In this document: one piece after another, positions 9,132 through 16,944 of the stretch
Position numbering within the stretch: the first letter of the stretch is position 1
How the letters are laid out: each line of letters starts with the position of its first letter
NCBI RefSeq assembly: GCF_004362825.1
Contig: NZ_SNXZ01000006.1
Location: forward strand, 186,001-250,000
Direction of reading: 5' to 3'
Source of the DNA: Labedaea rhizosphaerae
GTDB lineage: Bacteria; Actinomycetota; Actinomycetes; Mycobacteriales; Pseudonocardiaceae
Length of the DNA stretch: 64,000 nt
Notes under the pieces: model-generated
Database searches by the model: none
Told to the model about the DNA's origin: nothing
What the model saw: only the letters and a program-made list of their open reading frames with translations
Translations under genes and position numbers: made by a program

Positions 9132-9322
9132 CCTGGGGTGAGGGTCGGGTTGCAGCGGCGGCGGTGCCGGGCCTCGCGGCCGAGGTAGGTCTGGAGGACG
9201 CGGGTGAGCAGCCAGCTTGCCGCCGCCGACGTCAGTCGCCTGCAGTCGAGGTGGACCACCCGCGTCGCGGTGGCGGCGTACAGCACGGCGAGAGCGAGGC
9301 GTCGGTCGAAAGACATGGTCAT
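9128..9322 (-). CDS. Chimeric 64-codon ORF produced by duplication
   Basis: This ORF starts with a copy of the cydC beginning (MTMSFDRRLALAVL), diverges, then ends with a degenerate copy of the tail of the small ORF at 9319-9438 (both end RRCNPTLTPG). Its stop sits at the real cydC start exactly as the small ORF's stop sits at this start. The two copies are offset by 191 bp. The simplest reading is a duplication that left a junction ORF; translation through coupling is possible but function is doubtful. Low confidence as a working protein. Confidence 0.3.
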   Translation of the reverse strand: MTMSFDRRLALAVLYAATATRVVHLDCRRLTSAAASWLLTRVLQTYLGREARHRRRCNPTLTPG

Positions 9323-9438
9323 CCTGGGGTGAGGGTCGGGTTGCAGCGGCGGCGGCGCCGGGCCTCGCGGCCGAGGCGGGTCCGCATCGCGCGGGTGAGC
9401 AGCCAGGTCGCGACCACGGCGACGGCCAGGCGTTTCAT
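9319..9438 (-). CDS. 39-residue membrane ORF between cydD and cydC
   Basis: Short ORF starting in the cydD stop (ATG 9438-9436 overlaps TGA 9437-9435) and ending two bases before an ATG. One hydrophobic stretch (LAVAVVATWLL, residues 4-14) is followed by an Arg-rich tail (LGREARRRRRC), the profile of a single-span protein with a positive cytoplasmic end. Small subunits such as CydX accompany bd oxidases in proteobacteria, but no sequence relation is claimed. Coupling at both ends and the presence of a duplicated copy are the support; it could also be untranslated spacer. Confidence 0.45.
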   Translation of the reverse strand: MKRLAVAVVATWLLTRAMRTRLGREARRRRRCNPTLTPG

Positions 9439-10955
9439 CCGACCGCCAAGGCCACTCGGCCGCGATCGAGGTGGATCGGGACGGGGTCGTGCAAGGCCTG
9501 GTGGATCAGCGGGCGGTGCGCCACGACGACCGCCGTTCGGTTGTGGAGCAAGGGAACCAGGGAGGACACCACTGCCTGTTCCGTGGTGCTGTCGAGCCGC
9601 TCGGTCGGCTCGTCCAGCAGGAGCAGCGGCGCCTGCGTCCGCAACAACGCGCGCGCCAAGGCGACCCGTTGGCGTTCACCGGTGGACAGGCGGGTCACGG
9701 GTGTGCTGGTCGCGACCGGCAAGTGGGCGGTCGAACAAGCGGCGGCGACCTCGGCCGGCGAGGCGTCCGGGCGGCCCAAGACGACGTTCGACGCGACCGT
9801 GCCCTCGGTCAGCCACGGGCGCTGGGGGATCCACGACAGCTGCGCGCACCACGCCGCGTGGTCGAACACCCGCAGGTCCACGCCGTCGACCAGGACCCGC
9901 CCCGACGTCGGCGGCAGCAAACCGAGCAGCACGGCGAGCAACGTGCTCTTGCCGGCGCCGTTCGGGCCGGTGATCGCGTAGTGGCGGCCGGGCGCGATGG
10001 TCAGCGACACCTCGTGCAGCGCGTCCACGTCACCACGCCGGACGGTCACCCGATCGAGCTCGATCGTGGCGTGGCGCAGGTCCGGCGGGCGGGTCACGGC
10101 GGTGACCGGTGGCGGAACCGGCGGCAGGGCTTCGAGGCCCTCGGCGCTGGCGTGGAAGGCCGCGCCCGCCGCGCGCAACGGCAAGTAGGCCTCCGGTGTC
10201 AGCAACAACACGAACACCGCCGTGTGCGCGGGGATCGAACCGTCCAGCAGCCGCAGCCCCACCGGCACGGCGACCATCGCCACGGACAGGGTGGCCACCA
10301 ACTCCAGCACCAGCGCCGACAGGAACGCCACGCGCAAGGTCCGCATCGTCGCGTGGGCGTGCGCGGTGGCCAGCGCACGCACCGTCCGCTCCTGGCGCCG
10401 CGCCCGGCCGTAGACCGTCAGCGTGTCGAGGCCGCGGACCACGTCGGCGAAGTGGCCGCCCAGGCGGGTCGTCCCGGCCCACGCGTGCTTCGTCGATGCC
10501 TTGGTGTGCTTGCCGACCAGTACCGCGAACACCGGGATCAGCGGCAGCGTCACCCCGATCGTCAACGCCGACAACGGATCCGCGACGGCGACGGCGACCA
10601 GCACGGCGACCGGCACGACGGCGCAGGCGGCCAGCTGCGGCAGGTAGCCGGTCACGTACGGGACCACCGCGTCGACGCCGCGCGTCACGACCGTGGCCAC
10701 CCGGCCGGGCGATTCCGCCGACGACAAGGCACGCATGCGCAACACGTGGGTGATGCGCGAAGTGGCATGCGCCGCCACCGAAGTGCGCACGAAATGCAGC
10801 CCGGCCCGAACGGCGATCACCACCAGCACCGGCAGGACCGCACCACCGAGCAGCGCGCCGGCCAGCGTCCACGCCTGCGTGATCACCACGGCCGCGCCGG
10901 CCACGCTCAACACCGCGAGCCAGAGCGGGTAGCGGCCCAGCGGCAGGTCTTTCAC
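9435..10955 (-). CDS. cydD: ABC exporter subunit for cytochrome bd assembly, CydD
   Basis: 506-residue partner of CydC. The membrane domain occupies residues 1-290, followed by an ATPase with Walker A GPNGAGKST, signature LSTGERQR and Walker B LLLLDEPTE. The GTG start at 10955 overlaps the cydB stop (GTGA). A longer open frame reaching 11828 is an out-of-frame shadow of cydB and was rejected. Gene order cydA-cydB-cydD-cydC with overlapping or near-touching ends indicates one operon, divergent from a PadR gene that probably regulates it. Confidence 0.94.
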   Translation of the reverse strand: MKDLPLGRYPLWLAVLSVAGAAVVITQAWTLAGALLGGAVLPVLVVIAVRAGLHFVRTSVAAHATSRITHVLRMRALSSAESPGRVATVVTRGVDAVVPYVTGYLPQLAACAVVPVAVLVAVAVADPLSALTIGVTLPLIPVFAVLVGKHTKASTKHAWAGTTRLGGHFADVVRGLDTLTVYGRARRQERTVRALATAHAHATMRTLRVAFLSALVLELVATLSVAMVAVPVGLRLLDGSIPAHTAVFVLLLTPEAYLPLRAAGAAFHASAEGLEALPPVPPPVTAVTRPPDLRHATIELDRVTVRRGDVDALHEVSLTIAPGRHYAITGPNGAGKSTLLAVLLGLLPPTSGRVLVDGVDLRVFDHAAWCAQLSWIPQRPWLTEGTVASNVVLGRPDASPAEVAAACSTAHLPVATSTPVTRLSTGERQRVALARALLRTQAPLLLLDEPTERLDSTTEQAVVSSLVPLLHNRTAVVVAHRPLIHQALHDPVPIHLDRGRVALAVG

Positions 10956-11839
10956 CAGAACACCCGGCCCGGCCGCGCCGTCCACCAGGTGATCGCCTGC
11001 AGCACGACCACGATCGGCACCACCGGCACGGCGAACCACGTCAGCACCGTCAGCGTCGGTGTGGCCGCGATGGCCGCGGTGACCGGGAGCCTGGCGGCGA
11101 ACACCAACGCCCCGGCGCACACGAGGGTGGCCGCTGTGGCGCCGAAGGCCAGGCGGAACCGGTGCTGGGCAAGCAATGAACGCGCCGCCAGGGGTAAGAC
11201 GACCAGCACGACAGCCAGTGCCAGGGCGAACGCCGGGTGAGCGACGCGCTGCCACGGCCACCCCGCGAACACCGCCAGCGCGACCAGGGCCGACGCGGCC
11301 GGCGCGACCACCCGGCCGACCCGGGCGGCGCGAGCCCGCACGGGACCACGCACGGCCAGGAACGCGCTGCCGTGCACCAGGACCAACGCGAGCAACGTCG
11401 TGCCGCAGACCAGCTGACCGACCGCCGATCCGCCGAGCGTGTGTGCGACGAACGCACCCCAGCCGGTCGAGATCGTCGCCGCGGACAGCAGGATCACCCC
11501 GTCCCACAAGCCTTTCCGGCCTTCCGGGCGCCTGCTGCGCAGCTGCACCGCGGCCGTGAAGGCGACGACCCCCAGCAACGTCGCCACCACCACCGGGTAC
11601 GCGCCGGACAGCAGGTCGCCCTCCAGCCGGGGGAACGCCCCGAACAGGACGCCGGCCGCCGCGACCAGCCACACCTCGTTGCCGAGGAACACCGGCCCGG
11701 CCGCGCCGAGCACGCGGCGGGACTCGGTCGCGTCGGTGGCGAGCACCCGCATCAACAGTCCGGTGCCGTAGTCGACCCCGGCCAGCGCCAGGTATCCGCA
11801 GAACAGGAAACCCAGCAACGCCAACCACATCGTGGTCAT
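10952..11839 (-). CDS. cydB: Cytochrome bd ubiquinol oxidase subunit II
   Basis: 295-residue integral membrane subunit of cytochrome bd, the high-affinity oxidase that reduces oxygen with quinol electrons. About eight hydrophobic segments are visible. The N-terminal MWLALLGFLFCGYLALAGVDYGTGLL and VFLGNEVWL blocks are typical of CydB. It is shorter than the E. coli subunit (379), as in many actinobacteria. The ATG at 11839 has GGGAG upstream; an in-frame GTG lies one codon earlier. Encoded 10 bp after cydA and overlapping cydD. Confidence 0.94.
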   Translation of the reverse strand: MTTMWLALLGFLFCGYLALAGVDYGTGLLMRVLATDATESRRVLGAAGPVFLGNEVWLVAAAGVLFGAFPRLEGDLLSGAYPVVVATLLGVVAFTAAVQLRSRRPEGRKGLWDGVILLSAATISTGWGAFVAHTLGGSAVGQLVCGTTLLALVLVHGSAFLAVRGPVRARAARVGRVVAPAASALVALAVFAGWPWQRVAHPAFALALAVVLVVLPLAARSLLAQHRFRLAFGATAATLVCAGALVFAARLPVTAAIAATPTLTVLTWFAVPVVPIVVVLQAITWWTARPGRVFW

Positions 11840-11849
11840 CACACGCTCC

Positions 11850-13070
11850 CTAGAGGACGATCGCTGGTTCGCGGACCGGGGCCGGGGCCTGTTCGGGTTC
11901 CGGTCCTCGCCCGGCCAGGCGCGCGATCAGGATCCAGTCGGCCAGCGCCAGCAGCACGAACAACGCGGAGAACCCGATGAGCGAGGCGAGCACGGAACCC
12001 GCGCCGACCGGGGACATGCCGTCGGCGGTGCGCAGCACGCCGTTGATCAGCCACGGCTGCCTGCCTTCCTCACGCAGCAGCCACCCGCAGATCGCGGCGG
12101 CGAACGGGACCGGCACCACGACCAGCAGCACCACGAGCGGGAAACGCAGGCGCACCACCAGGTTCCCGATGGTCAGCAGCAAGGCGACCAGCGAGACCAG
12201 GGCCAGCGTGAACCCCATGTTGACCATCACGTCGCGGGGCACGTGGATCCAGCCGGGCGGCATGTTGTCCGCGCCGAGGCGGTCGGTCAGCGCGGGCAGA
12301 TCATCCGGGTCGGCGACCTTGGCCGGCTGCACGTTCTTCAACACACCATATTGTTCGAAACCGTAGGATATTACTCCGTACATTCCGACAGTGGAAGCAA
12401 TGAGACCGAGCCGTATCGTCCGCTTGAACAGGACGATGTCCTTGGTGCGGCGCAGGAAGTGCCACGCGCTGACCCCGGCGACGAAGAAGCCGCCGGTGGC
12501 CAGGGCCGCCGACGAGAGGTGCAGCACCGCGTCGGTCAGCGTCGGGTTCCGCAGCAGGGCGCCGAAGTCGGTCAGCCGCAGCACGCCGTCGCGCAGCTCG
12601 TAGCCGACCGGGTTCTGCAGGAACGCGTTGCTCACCATGATCCAGAACGCGGACGCGAACGCCGTCGCCGCGGTCAGCCAGATCAACGCCAGGTGCACCC
12701 ATTTGTTGAGCCGATCCCAGCCGAAGATCCACAAGCCGAGGAACGTCGACTCGAGGAAGAACGCGACCAGCGTCTCGATCGCCAGTGGCGCACCGAAAAC
12801 GTCACCGGCGTAGGTCGACAGGCCGCTCCACGTCAGCCCGAACTGGAACTCCATCACGATCCCGGTCGCGATGCCCAGCGCGTAGTTGACGACGTAGAGC
12901 TTGCCGAAGAAGCGGGTCGCCCGGCGGTGCTCGGACTTCCCGGTGATCGCGTAGCGGGTCTGCATGATCGCCACCAGCACCACGAGGCCCAAGGTGAGCA
13001 GGACAAACAAGAAGTGGAACGTCGTCGTCACCGCGAACTGGATCCGGGCGAGCGCAGGAGGATCGGCCAT
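11850..13070 (-). CDS. cydA: Cytochrome bd ubiquinol oxidase subunit I
   Basis: 406-residue haem-bearing subunit. His19 (TTTFHFLF) and the His of SAWHFL correspond to haem ligands and the Met of VMVNMGF to the b558 ligand region; about nine membrane spans. It is much shorter than the 522-residue E. coli protein, as expected for the short-Q-loop class. The ATG at 13070 (MADPPALARIQFA) was chosen; earlier in-frame codons are not conserved-looking. Codons at about residues 219-245 (12336-12412) are strikingly AT-rich (ATA, GTA, CAA, TAT), unlike the rest. First gene of the cyd operon. Confidence 0.95.
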   Translation of the reverse strand: MADPPALARIQFAVTTTFHFLFVLLTLGLVVLVAIMQTRYAITGKSEHRRATRFFGKLYVVNYALGIATGIVMEFQFGLTWSGLSTYAGDVFGAPLAIETLVAFFLESTFLGLWIFGWDRLNKWVHLALIWLTAATAFASAFWIMVSNAFLQNPVGYELRDGVLRLTDFGALLRNPTLTDAVLHLSSAALATGGFFVAGVSAWHFLRRTKDIVLFKRTIRLGLIASTVGMYGVISYGFEQYGVLKNVQPAKVADPDDLPALTDRLGADNMPPGWIHVPRDVMVNMGFTLALVSLVALLLTIGNLVVRLRFPLVVLLVVVPVPFAAAICGWLLREEGRQPWLINGVLRTADGMSPVGAGSVLASLIGFSALFVLLALADWILIARLAGRGPEPEQAPAPVREPAIVL

Positions 13071-13078
13071 GTCTCCAT

Positions 13079-13095
13079 ATGTAGCCGAACTACAT
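13079..13095. promoter_or_regulatory. Dyad operator between cydA and PadR
   Basis: Perfect inverted repeat ATGTAG-CCGAA-CTACAT in the 63-bp divergent gap. It lies 8 bp from the cydA start and about 25 bp before the padR-type -10 box TAGACT (13120-13125). PadR proteins bind ATGT-N-ACAT type dyads, so autoregulation together with control of cydABDC is the natural reading (inference). Confidence 0.6.
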
Positions 13096-13133
13096 GTAGG
13101 TCCGCAACCCATTGAGGGGTAGACTGCCTACTC

Positions 13134-13472
13134 ATGAAGCCCGACGCGTTGCGAGGTCACCTCGACGCGCTGCTGCTGGCCACGCTGGACGGCGCGGCGC
13201 TGCACGGCTACGCGATCATCGAGGCGTTGCAGCAGCGCAGCGGCGGCGCGCTCGACCTGCCCACCGGCACCGTCTACCCGGCGTTGCGCCGGCTCGAGCG
13301 CGGCGGCCTGGTGGCCAGCGAGTGGGCCACGGTCGGCGGCCGGCAACGCCGCACGTACCGGCTCACCTCCGCGGGCCGCAAGGCGCTGGCCGGGGAACGA
13401 ACCGCGTGGCGCGAGTTCACGACGGCGATCGACGGAGTCCTGGGTGGTGGGCCGTGGCCGACACCGGCGTGA
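13134..13472 (+). CDS. PadR family transcriptional regulator
   Basis: 112-residue winged-helix repressor. The N-terminal LDALLLATLDGAALHGYAIIEAL, LPTGTVYPALRRLERGGLV and the wing GGRQRRTYRLT are the classic PadR pattern; the C-terminal dimerisation helix is short (PadR-s2 type). The ATG at 13134 is eight bases after TAGACT, so the message is probably leaderless. It overlaps the following membrane-protein gene, a usual PadR/HAAS-domain pairing. Divergent from cydABDC across a dyad operator. Confidence 0.92.
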   Translation: MKPDALRGHLDALLLATLDGAALHGYAIIEALQQRSGGALDLPTGTVYPALRRLERGGLVASEWATVGGRQRRTYRLTSAGRKALAGERTAWREFTTAIDGVLGGGPWPTPA

Positions 13473-14161
13473 TCGACAGCTACCTGGCCGACCTCGACGC
13501 CCGCCTGCGCGGCATGGCGTCGACCAAGGCGGAGCTGCTCGCGGAGGCGCGTGACGGCCTCGTCGACGCGGCCGAGGCGCACGAGGAGCGCGGGCTCACC
13601 CCGCTCGACGCGCAACGCGCGGCGATCGAGGAGTTCGGGCCGGTCGACGAGATCGGCCGCGAGTACCAGGCCGAACTCAGCGTCGCGCAAGGCGCGCGGT
13701 TGCTGCGCTCGATGCTGCTGGCCCTGCCGGCAGTGCACGCGTTGTGGGAGCTGACCGCGCTCTGGTCGATCGGCGCGTGGGACCAGCACTTCGGCACGAA
13801 GACGCCGCCCTGGTACCTGTCGTTCGCGTGGGCCAACGACCGGGTCGTCTGGCTGTCGTCGGCGATCGCGCTGGTCGCGTTGCTGGGCTGCCGGTGGGCC
13901 GCGCGCAACGGCGTCGACAGCAGGCGCATCGCGCGGATGCCGGCTGTGGCGGGGGCGGTCGCGCTCGGGGCGGTGCTGGTGGTGGAGCTGGCGTTGCTGG
14001 TGGCCACGGCCGTGTTCGACCCGCACCGGCTCAACGGGCCGCTGCCGACCGGGCTCGCCACCCTGGTGTCGCTGGTGGTCGCCGGGCGGTTGCTGGTGCT
14101 CACGGTGCGCTCGTTCGCCTACTCCGCTGGGTCGCGCGACGAGCGGCGTGCCACGATCTGA
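13454..14161 (+). CDS. Membrane protein with HAAS/DUF1700-like N-terminal domain
   Basis: About 235 residues. The N-terminal 70 (IDSYLADLDARL, EARDGLVDAAEAHEERG, AIEEFGPVDEIGREYQ) match the helical domain found in permease-prefix or HAAS proteins encoded next to PadR regulators. Four hydrophobic spans follow. GTG at 13454 has a weak GGTGG upstream; an alternative GTG at 13469 overlaps the PadR stop (GTGA) and may be the true coupled start. Members are thought to act with the PadR partner in stress or envelope sensing; the exact role is unknown. Confidence 0.8.
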   Translation: MADTGVIDSYLADLDARLRGMASTKAELLAEARDGLVDAAEAHEERGLTPLDAQRAAIEEFGPVDEIGREYQAELSVAQGARLLRSMLLALPAVHALWELTALWSIGAWDQHFGTKTPPWYLSFAWANDRVVWLSSAIALVALLGCRWAARNGVDSRRIARMPAVAGAVALGAVLVVELALLVATAVFDPHRLNGPLPTGLATLVSLVVAGRLLVLTVRSFAYSAGSRDERRATI

Positions 14162-14164
14162 GGC

Positions 14165-14530
14165 GTGGACACCGCCCTGATCTACCTCATCGTCATGGTG
14201 CTCGTCGCCGCCGTGGTGTTCCTGCTCGCCTCCGTGGTGTTCGGCCGGGGCGAGGAGTTGCCGCCGCTGCCGCCGGGCGCCTCGCCGACCCGGCTGCCCG
14301 CGTCCGGCGTGACCGCGGACGACCTGAGCAACGTCCGGTTCCAGCTCGTGCTGCGTGGCTACAAGATGTCCGAGGTCGACTGGGTGCTGCAGCGCCTGGG
14401 CGCCGAGCTGGAGGACCTGCGCGGGCGGATCGCGGCGCTCGAGGAGGAGCTGGCGCTCGAGCGCGGCGGCACCGGTGTCACCGTTGCCGCCGAACCGGCC
14501 GACGCCGATGCCGACGCCGACCGTGGCTGA
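14165..14530 (+). CDS. DivIVA-domain membrane protein (Rv1209-like)
   Basis: 121 residues: one N-terminal membrane span (ALIYLIVMVLVAAVVFLLASVVF), a Pro-rich linker, then a DivIVA-like segment (VTADDLSNVRFQLVLRGYKMSEVDWVL) and a short coiled coil (RLGAELEDLRGRIAALEEELALE). Such proteins localise to curved or polar membrane and may take part in cell-envelope organisation. Position between gpgS and tag matches Rv1209. GTG start; it overlaps the next gene by a few bases, forming an operon with it and tag. Confidence 0.82.
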   Translation: MDTALIYLIVMVLVAAVVFLLASVVFGRGEELPPLPPGASPTRLPASGVTADDLSNVRFQLVLRGYKMSEVDWVLQRLGAELEDLRGRIAALEEELALERGGTGVTVAAEPADADADADRG

Positions 14531-14966
14531 GCTGGTCGAACTGGTTCGGGTCGCCGCGCCCGCCGAGATGGTGTGGGCGGCGGTCACCGACTGGCCGCGC
14601 CAGGGCGAGTGGATGCTAGCCACCGCGGTGCGGGTGACCGGTGGAAGCGGGCGCGGAGCCGGGTCGACGCTCGCGGCACGCACGGGTGTCGGTCCCCTGG
14701 GGTTCACTGACCACATGGAGATCACGAGCTGGCAGCCGCCGGTGCGCTGCGAGGTGCGGCACACCGGCAAGGTGGTGTGCGGCACCGCGTCGTTCGAGGT
14801 GCGCCCGGTCGGCGCGAGCACGTCCGAACTGGTCTGGACCGAGCGGCTGGACCTGCCGCTCGGCGCGCTGGGCCGCGTGGGCTGGCCGCTCGTGCGGCCG
14901 GGGTTCCGGCTCGGCGTGCGGTATTCGTTGCGGCGCTTCGCCAAGTTCGCGGAGGCCTACCAATGA
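14523..14966 (+). CDS. SRPBCC (polyketide cyclase-like) family protein
   Basis: About 147 residues with the START-like helix-grip pattern: strand VELVRVAAPAEMVWAAVTDW, then AARTGVGPLGFTDHMEITSWQPPVRCEVRHTG, and an amphipathic C-terminal helix (VRYSLRRFAKFAEAYQ). Probably binds a small hydrophobic ligand; no catalytic residues can be named. The GTG at 14523 overlaps the preceding stop; ATG at 14508 is an alternative. Its stop overlaps the ATG of a two-copy repeat ORF that links it to tag. Confidence 0.8.
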   Translation: MAELVELVRVAAPAEMVWAAVTDWPRQGEWMLATAVRVTGGSGRGAGSTLAARTGVGPLGFTDHMEITSWQPPVRCEVRHTGKVVCGTASFEVRPVGASTSELVWTERLDLPLGALGRVGWPLVRPGFRLGVRYSLRRFAKFAEAYQ

Positions 14967-15115
14967 GCGAGCTTGCGAGCGAGTCATCCAACACTGCACC
15001 TCCGCGCATGCGGACTCCGAGCGTGCGAGGTGTCGGCATGAGTGAGCTTGCGAGCGAGTCATCCAACACTGCACCTCCGCGCATGCGGACTCCGAGCGTG
15101 CGAGGTGTCGCATGA
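14963..15115 (+). repeat. Two tandem copies of a 75-bp in-frame element
   Basis: Copies at 14963-15037 and 15038-15112, differing at only two or three bases. Each begins with ATGAG(C/T)GAGCTTGCGAGCG and ends GTGCGAGGTGTCG. Together they form a 50-codon ORF overlapping the SRPBCC stop (ATGA) and the tag start (ATGA). An inner imperfect hairpin (ACCTC...GAGGT) lies in each copy. It looks like a mobile short repeat that inserted at the tag start codon and kept translational coupling. A protein role is not supported. Confidence 0.8.
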
Positions 15116-15681
15116 CCGGGTCGGTCGCGGGGGCGGACGGCAAGCTGCGCTGCCCCTGGGGTGTGTCGACGCCGGACTACGTGGACTACCACGACGAGGA
15201 ATGGGGCCGGGTGCTGCACGGCGACGCCGCGCTGTACGAGCGGCTGTGCCTCGAGGCGTTCCAGTCGGGCCTGTCGTGGATCACCATCCTGCGCAAGCGC
15301 GAGTCGTTCCGGGCGGCGTTCAAGCGGTTCGACCCCGTGAAGGTCGCGGCGTTCGGCGAGAAGGACGTGGCGCGGCTGATGGCCGACGCGGGCATCGTGC
15401 GCAACCGGGCCAAGATCGACGCGGCGATCCGCAACGCCCGTCTCGTCGTCGAGCTCGACGGCGGGCTGGACGAGCTGTTGTGGTCGTTCGCGCCCGAACG
15501 CCGGCCGCGGCCGAAGGACACCAGCGAGGTGCCCGCCGTGACCGACGAGTCGAAGGCCATGGCCAAGGCGCTGAAGAAACGCGGGTTCGCGTTCCTGGGG
15601 CCGACGACGTGCTACGCGCTCATGCAAGCCACGGGCATGGTCGACGACCACCTCGCCGACTGCTGGGTCAGCGACCGCTGA
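15112..15681 (+). CDS. tag: DNA-3-methyladenine glycosylase I
   Basis: 189-residue base-excision repair enzyme removing 3-methyladenine from alkylated DNA. Family signs: CPWGVSTPDYVDYHDEEWG near the N-terminus (zinc-site Cys plus catalytic-region Glu), EAFQSGLSWITILRKRESFR, and C-terminal FLGPTTCYALMQATGMVDDHLADC with the remaining metal ligands. Start ATG 15112 overlaps the repeat ORF stop. Order DivIVA-like, tag, DUF3117 matches Rv1209-Rv1211. Its 3' end overlaps the convergent enoyl-CoA hydratase by 14 bp. Confidence 0.95.
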   Translation: MTGSVAGADGKLRCPWGVSTPDYVDYHDEEWGRVLHGDAALYERLCLEAFQSGLSWITILRKRESFRAAFKRFDPVKVAAFGEKDVARLMADAGIVRNRAKIDAAIRNARLVVELDGGLDELLWSFAPERRPRPKDTSEVPAVTDESKAMAKALKKRGFAFLGPTTCYALMQATGMVDDHLADCWVSDR

Positions 15682-16453
15682 ACCGCGGCTTCTCCTTGGC
15701 GACGAACGCCTTGGTGGCCGCGCGGTGGTCTTCGGTGGCGCCGGCCTCGGCCTGCGTGCGTGCCTCGACCTCCAGCGCCTCGGTCAGCCCGGCCGTGGTG
15801 GACGCCAGCGCGGCCTCCTTGATCTTGGCGTAGGCGGTCGTGGGCCCAGCGGCCATGCGCCCGGCCAGCTCGGCCGCCGTGGTCGCCACCTGGTCGTCGG
15901 GCACCACCGTGGTGACCATGCCGATGCGCAACGCCTCGTCGGCCGCGACCGGCTTGCCGAGCAGCATCAGTTCCATGGCCCGCCCGTAGCCGATCAACCG
16001 GGGCAACGTCCAGGACGCACCCGTGTCCGCGCTCAACCCGACGCCCGCGAACGCCAGCAGGAACTTCGCCGACTCCGCCGCCACCCGTAGGTCGCACGCG
16101 AAGGCCAGCGAGGCACCGGCGCCGGCCGCCATCCCGTTGACCGCCGCGAGCACCGGCTTGGGCATCCGCATGATCGCCTCGACGATCGGGTTGTAGTGCT
16201 CGCGCACGGTGCTCATCGGCTCCGGCGCGTCGCTCTCGAGGCGCGCGACGTGTTCCTTGAGGTCCTGCCCCGCGCAGAACGCGCGGCCGGAACCGGTCAG
16301 CACCACGGCCCGCACACCCGCGTCCTCGGCGGCCTCGCGCAACGCAGCCAGCAGCTGGTCCTTCAGCTCGGTGGTCAGCGAGTTGAACGCCTCCGGCCGG
16401 TTGAGCGTCAGGGTGCGTGCGCCGTCGTTGTCGTCGATGAGCAGGGTGGACAC
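15668..16453 (-). CDS. Enoyl-CoA hydratase/isomerase family protein
   Basis: 261-residue crotonase-fold protein. Oxyanion-hole regions are SGRAFCAGQDLKEH and NGMAAGAGASLAFACD; LAFAGVGLSADTGASWTLPRLIG is the second conserved block. The catalytic Glu pair of true hydratases is not obvious: Asp in SADTG occupies the second position, as in PaaG/PaaB-type isomerases and hydratases. GTG at 16453 with GGAGGT seven bases upstream decides the start; the longer frame to 16651 has no such site. Substrate not determined. Confidence 0.9.
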   Translation of the reverse strand: MSTLLIDDNDGARTLTLNRPEAFNSLTTELKDQLLAALREAAEDAGVRAVVLTGSGRAFCAGQDLKEHVARLESDAPEPMSTVREHYNPIVEAIMRMPKPVLAAVNGMAAGAGASLAFACDLRVAAESAKFLLAFAGVGLSADTGASWTLPRLIGYGRAMELMLLGKPVAADEALRIGMVTTVVPDDQVATTAAELAGRMAAGPTTAYAKIKEAALASTTAGLTEALEVEARTQAEAGATEDHRAATKAFVAKEKPRFSGR

Positions 16454-16703
16454 GGTCGCTACCTCCAAGGCACGGGTACGGGAGATCGTGCCAGCTCGGG
16501 AGCCCTCCGGACCAGCCACGTCCGATGTGGACGCGCTGGCCGGGAACCCGTGGACTCGACATCGTGGCCGGTCACACGACACGCAAAGATCGGTTGGATT
16601 TCGTCGCGGTGACCCGATGGGGGAGAATGTGCGCGAACCCGGGCGGCTCATGATCGACTACTGCCCGTCCGGGGTCGGCAGGCTATGACGGAGGGAGCAC
16701 GCT

Positions 16704-16871
16704 ATGGCGGCCATGAAGCCCCGGACCGGAGACGGTCCCCTCGAGGTGACGAAGGAGGGTCGGGGCATCGTGATGCGCGTGCCGCTGGAGGGTGGTGGGC
16801 GCCTGGTCGTCGAGATGTCCGCTGAAGAAGCGAGCGCGCTCGGGGACGCCCTCAAGGACGTCGCGGGCTGA
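16704..16871 (+). CDS. DUF3117 small protein (Rv1211-like)
   Basis: 55-residue protein beginning MAAMKPRTGDGPLEVTKEGR and ending SALGDALKDVAG, a compact actinobacterial family of unknown function. Good Shine-Dalgarno GGAGGGAG just upstream. The position after tag matches the mycobacterial order. Followed after 17 bp by a strong terminator hairpin, so it is the end of a transcript. Nothing in the sequence points to an activity. Confidence 0.85.
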   Translation: MAAMKPRTGDGPLEVTKEGRGIVMRVPLEGGGRLVVEMSAEEASALGDALKDVAG

Positions 16872-16888
16872 CCCCGCCCCACGCAAGT

Positions 16889-16921
16889 CCGCCCCGGTCG
16901 CAGCACGCCGGGGCGGTTCTT
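16889..16921 (+). terminator. Rho-independent terminator after DUF3117
   Basis: Perfect 9-bp stem CCGCCCCGG (16889-16897) / CCGGGGCGG (16908-16916), 10-base loop, followed by TTCTTTCGT. Confidence 0.85.
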
Positions 16922-16944
16922 TCGTCTACCTGTGAGGATTTGTC

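Noticed and set aside
9435..11828. 797-codon frame suggesting a fused protein upstream of cydD
   Set aside because: The first 291 codons are out of frame with cydB, which is a clear gene. The cydD start is GTG 10955, overlapping the cydB stop.
14963..15115. 50-residue protein-coding gene
   Set aside because: It consists entirely of two copies of a 75-bp repeat; a DNA element explains it better.
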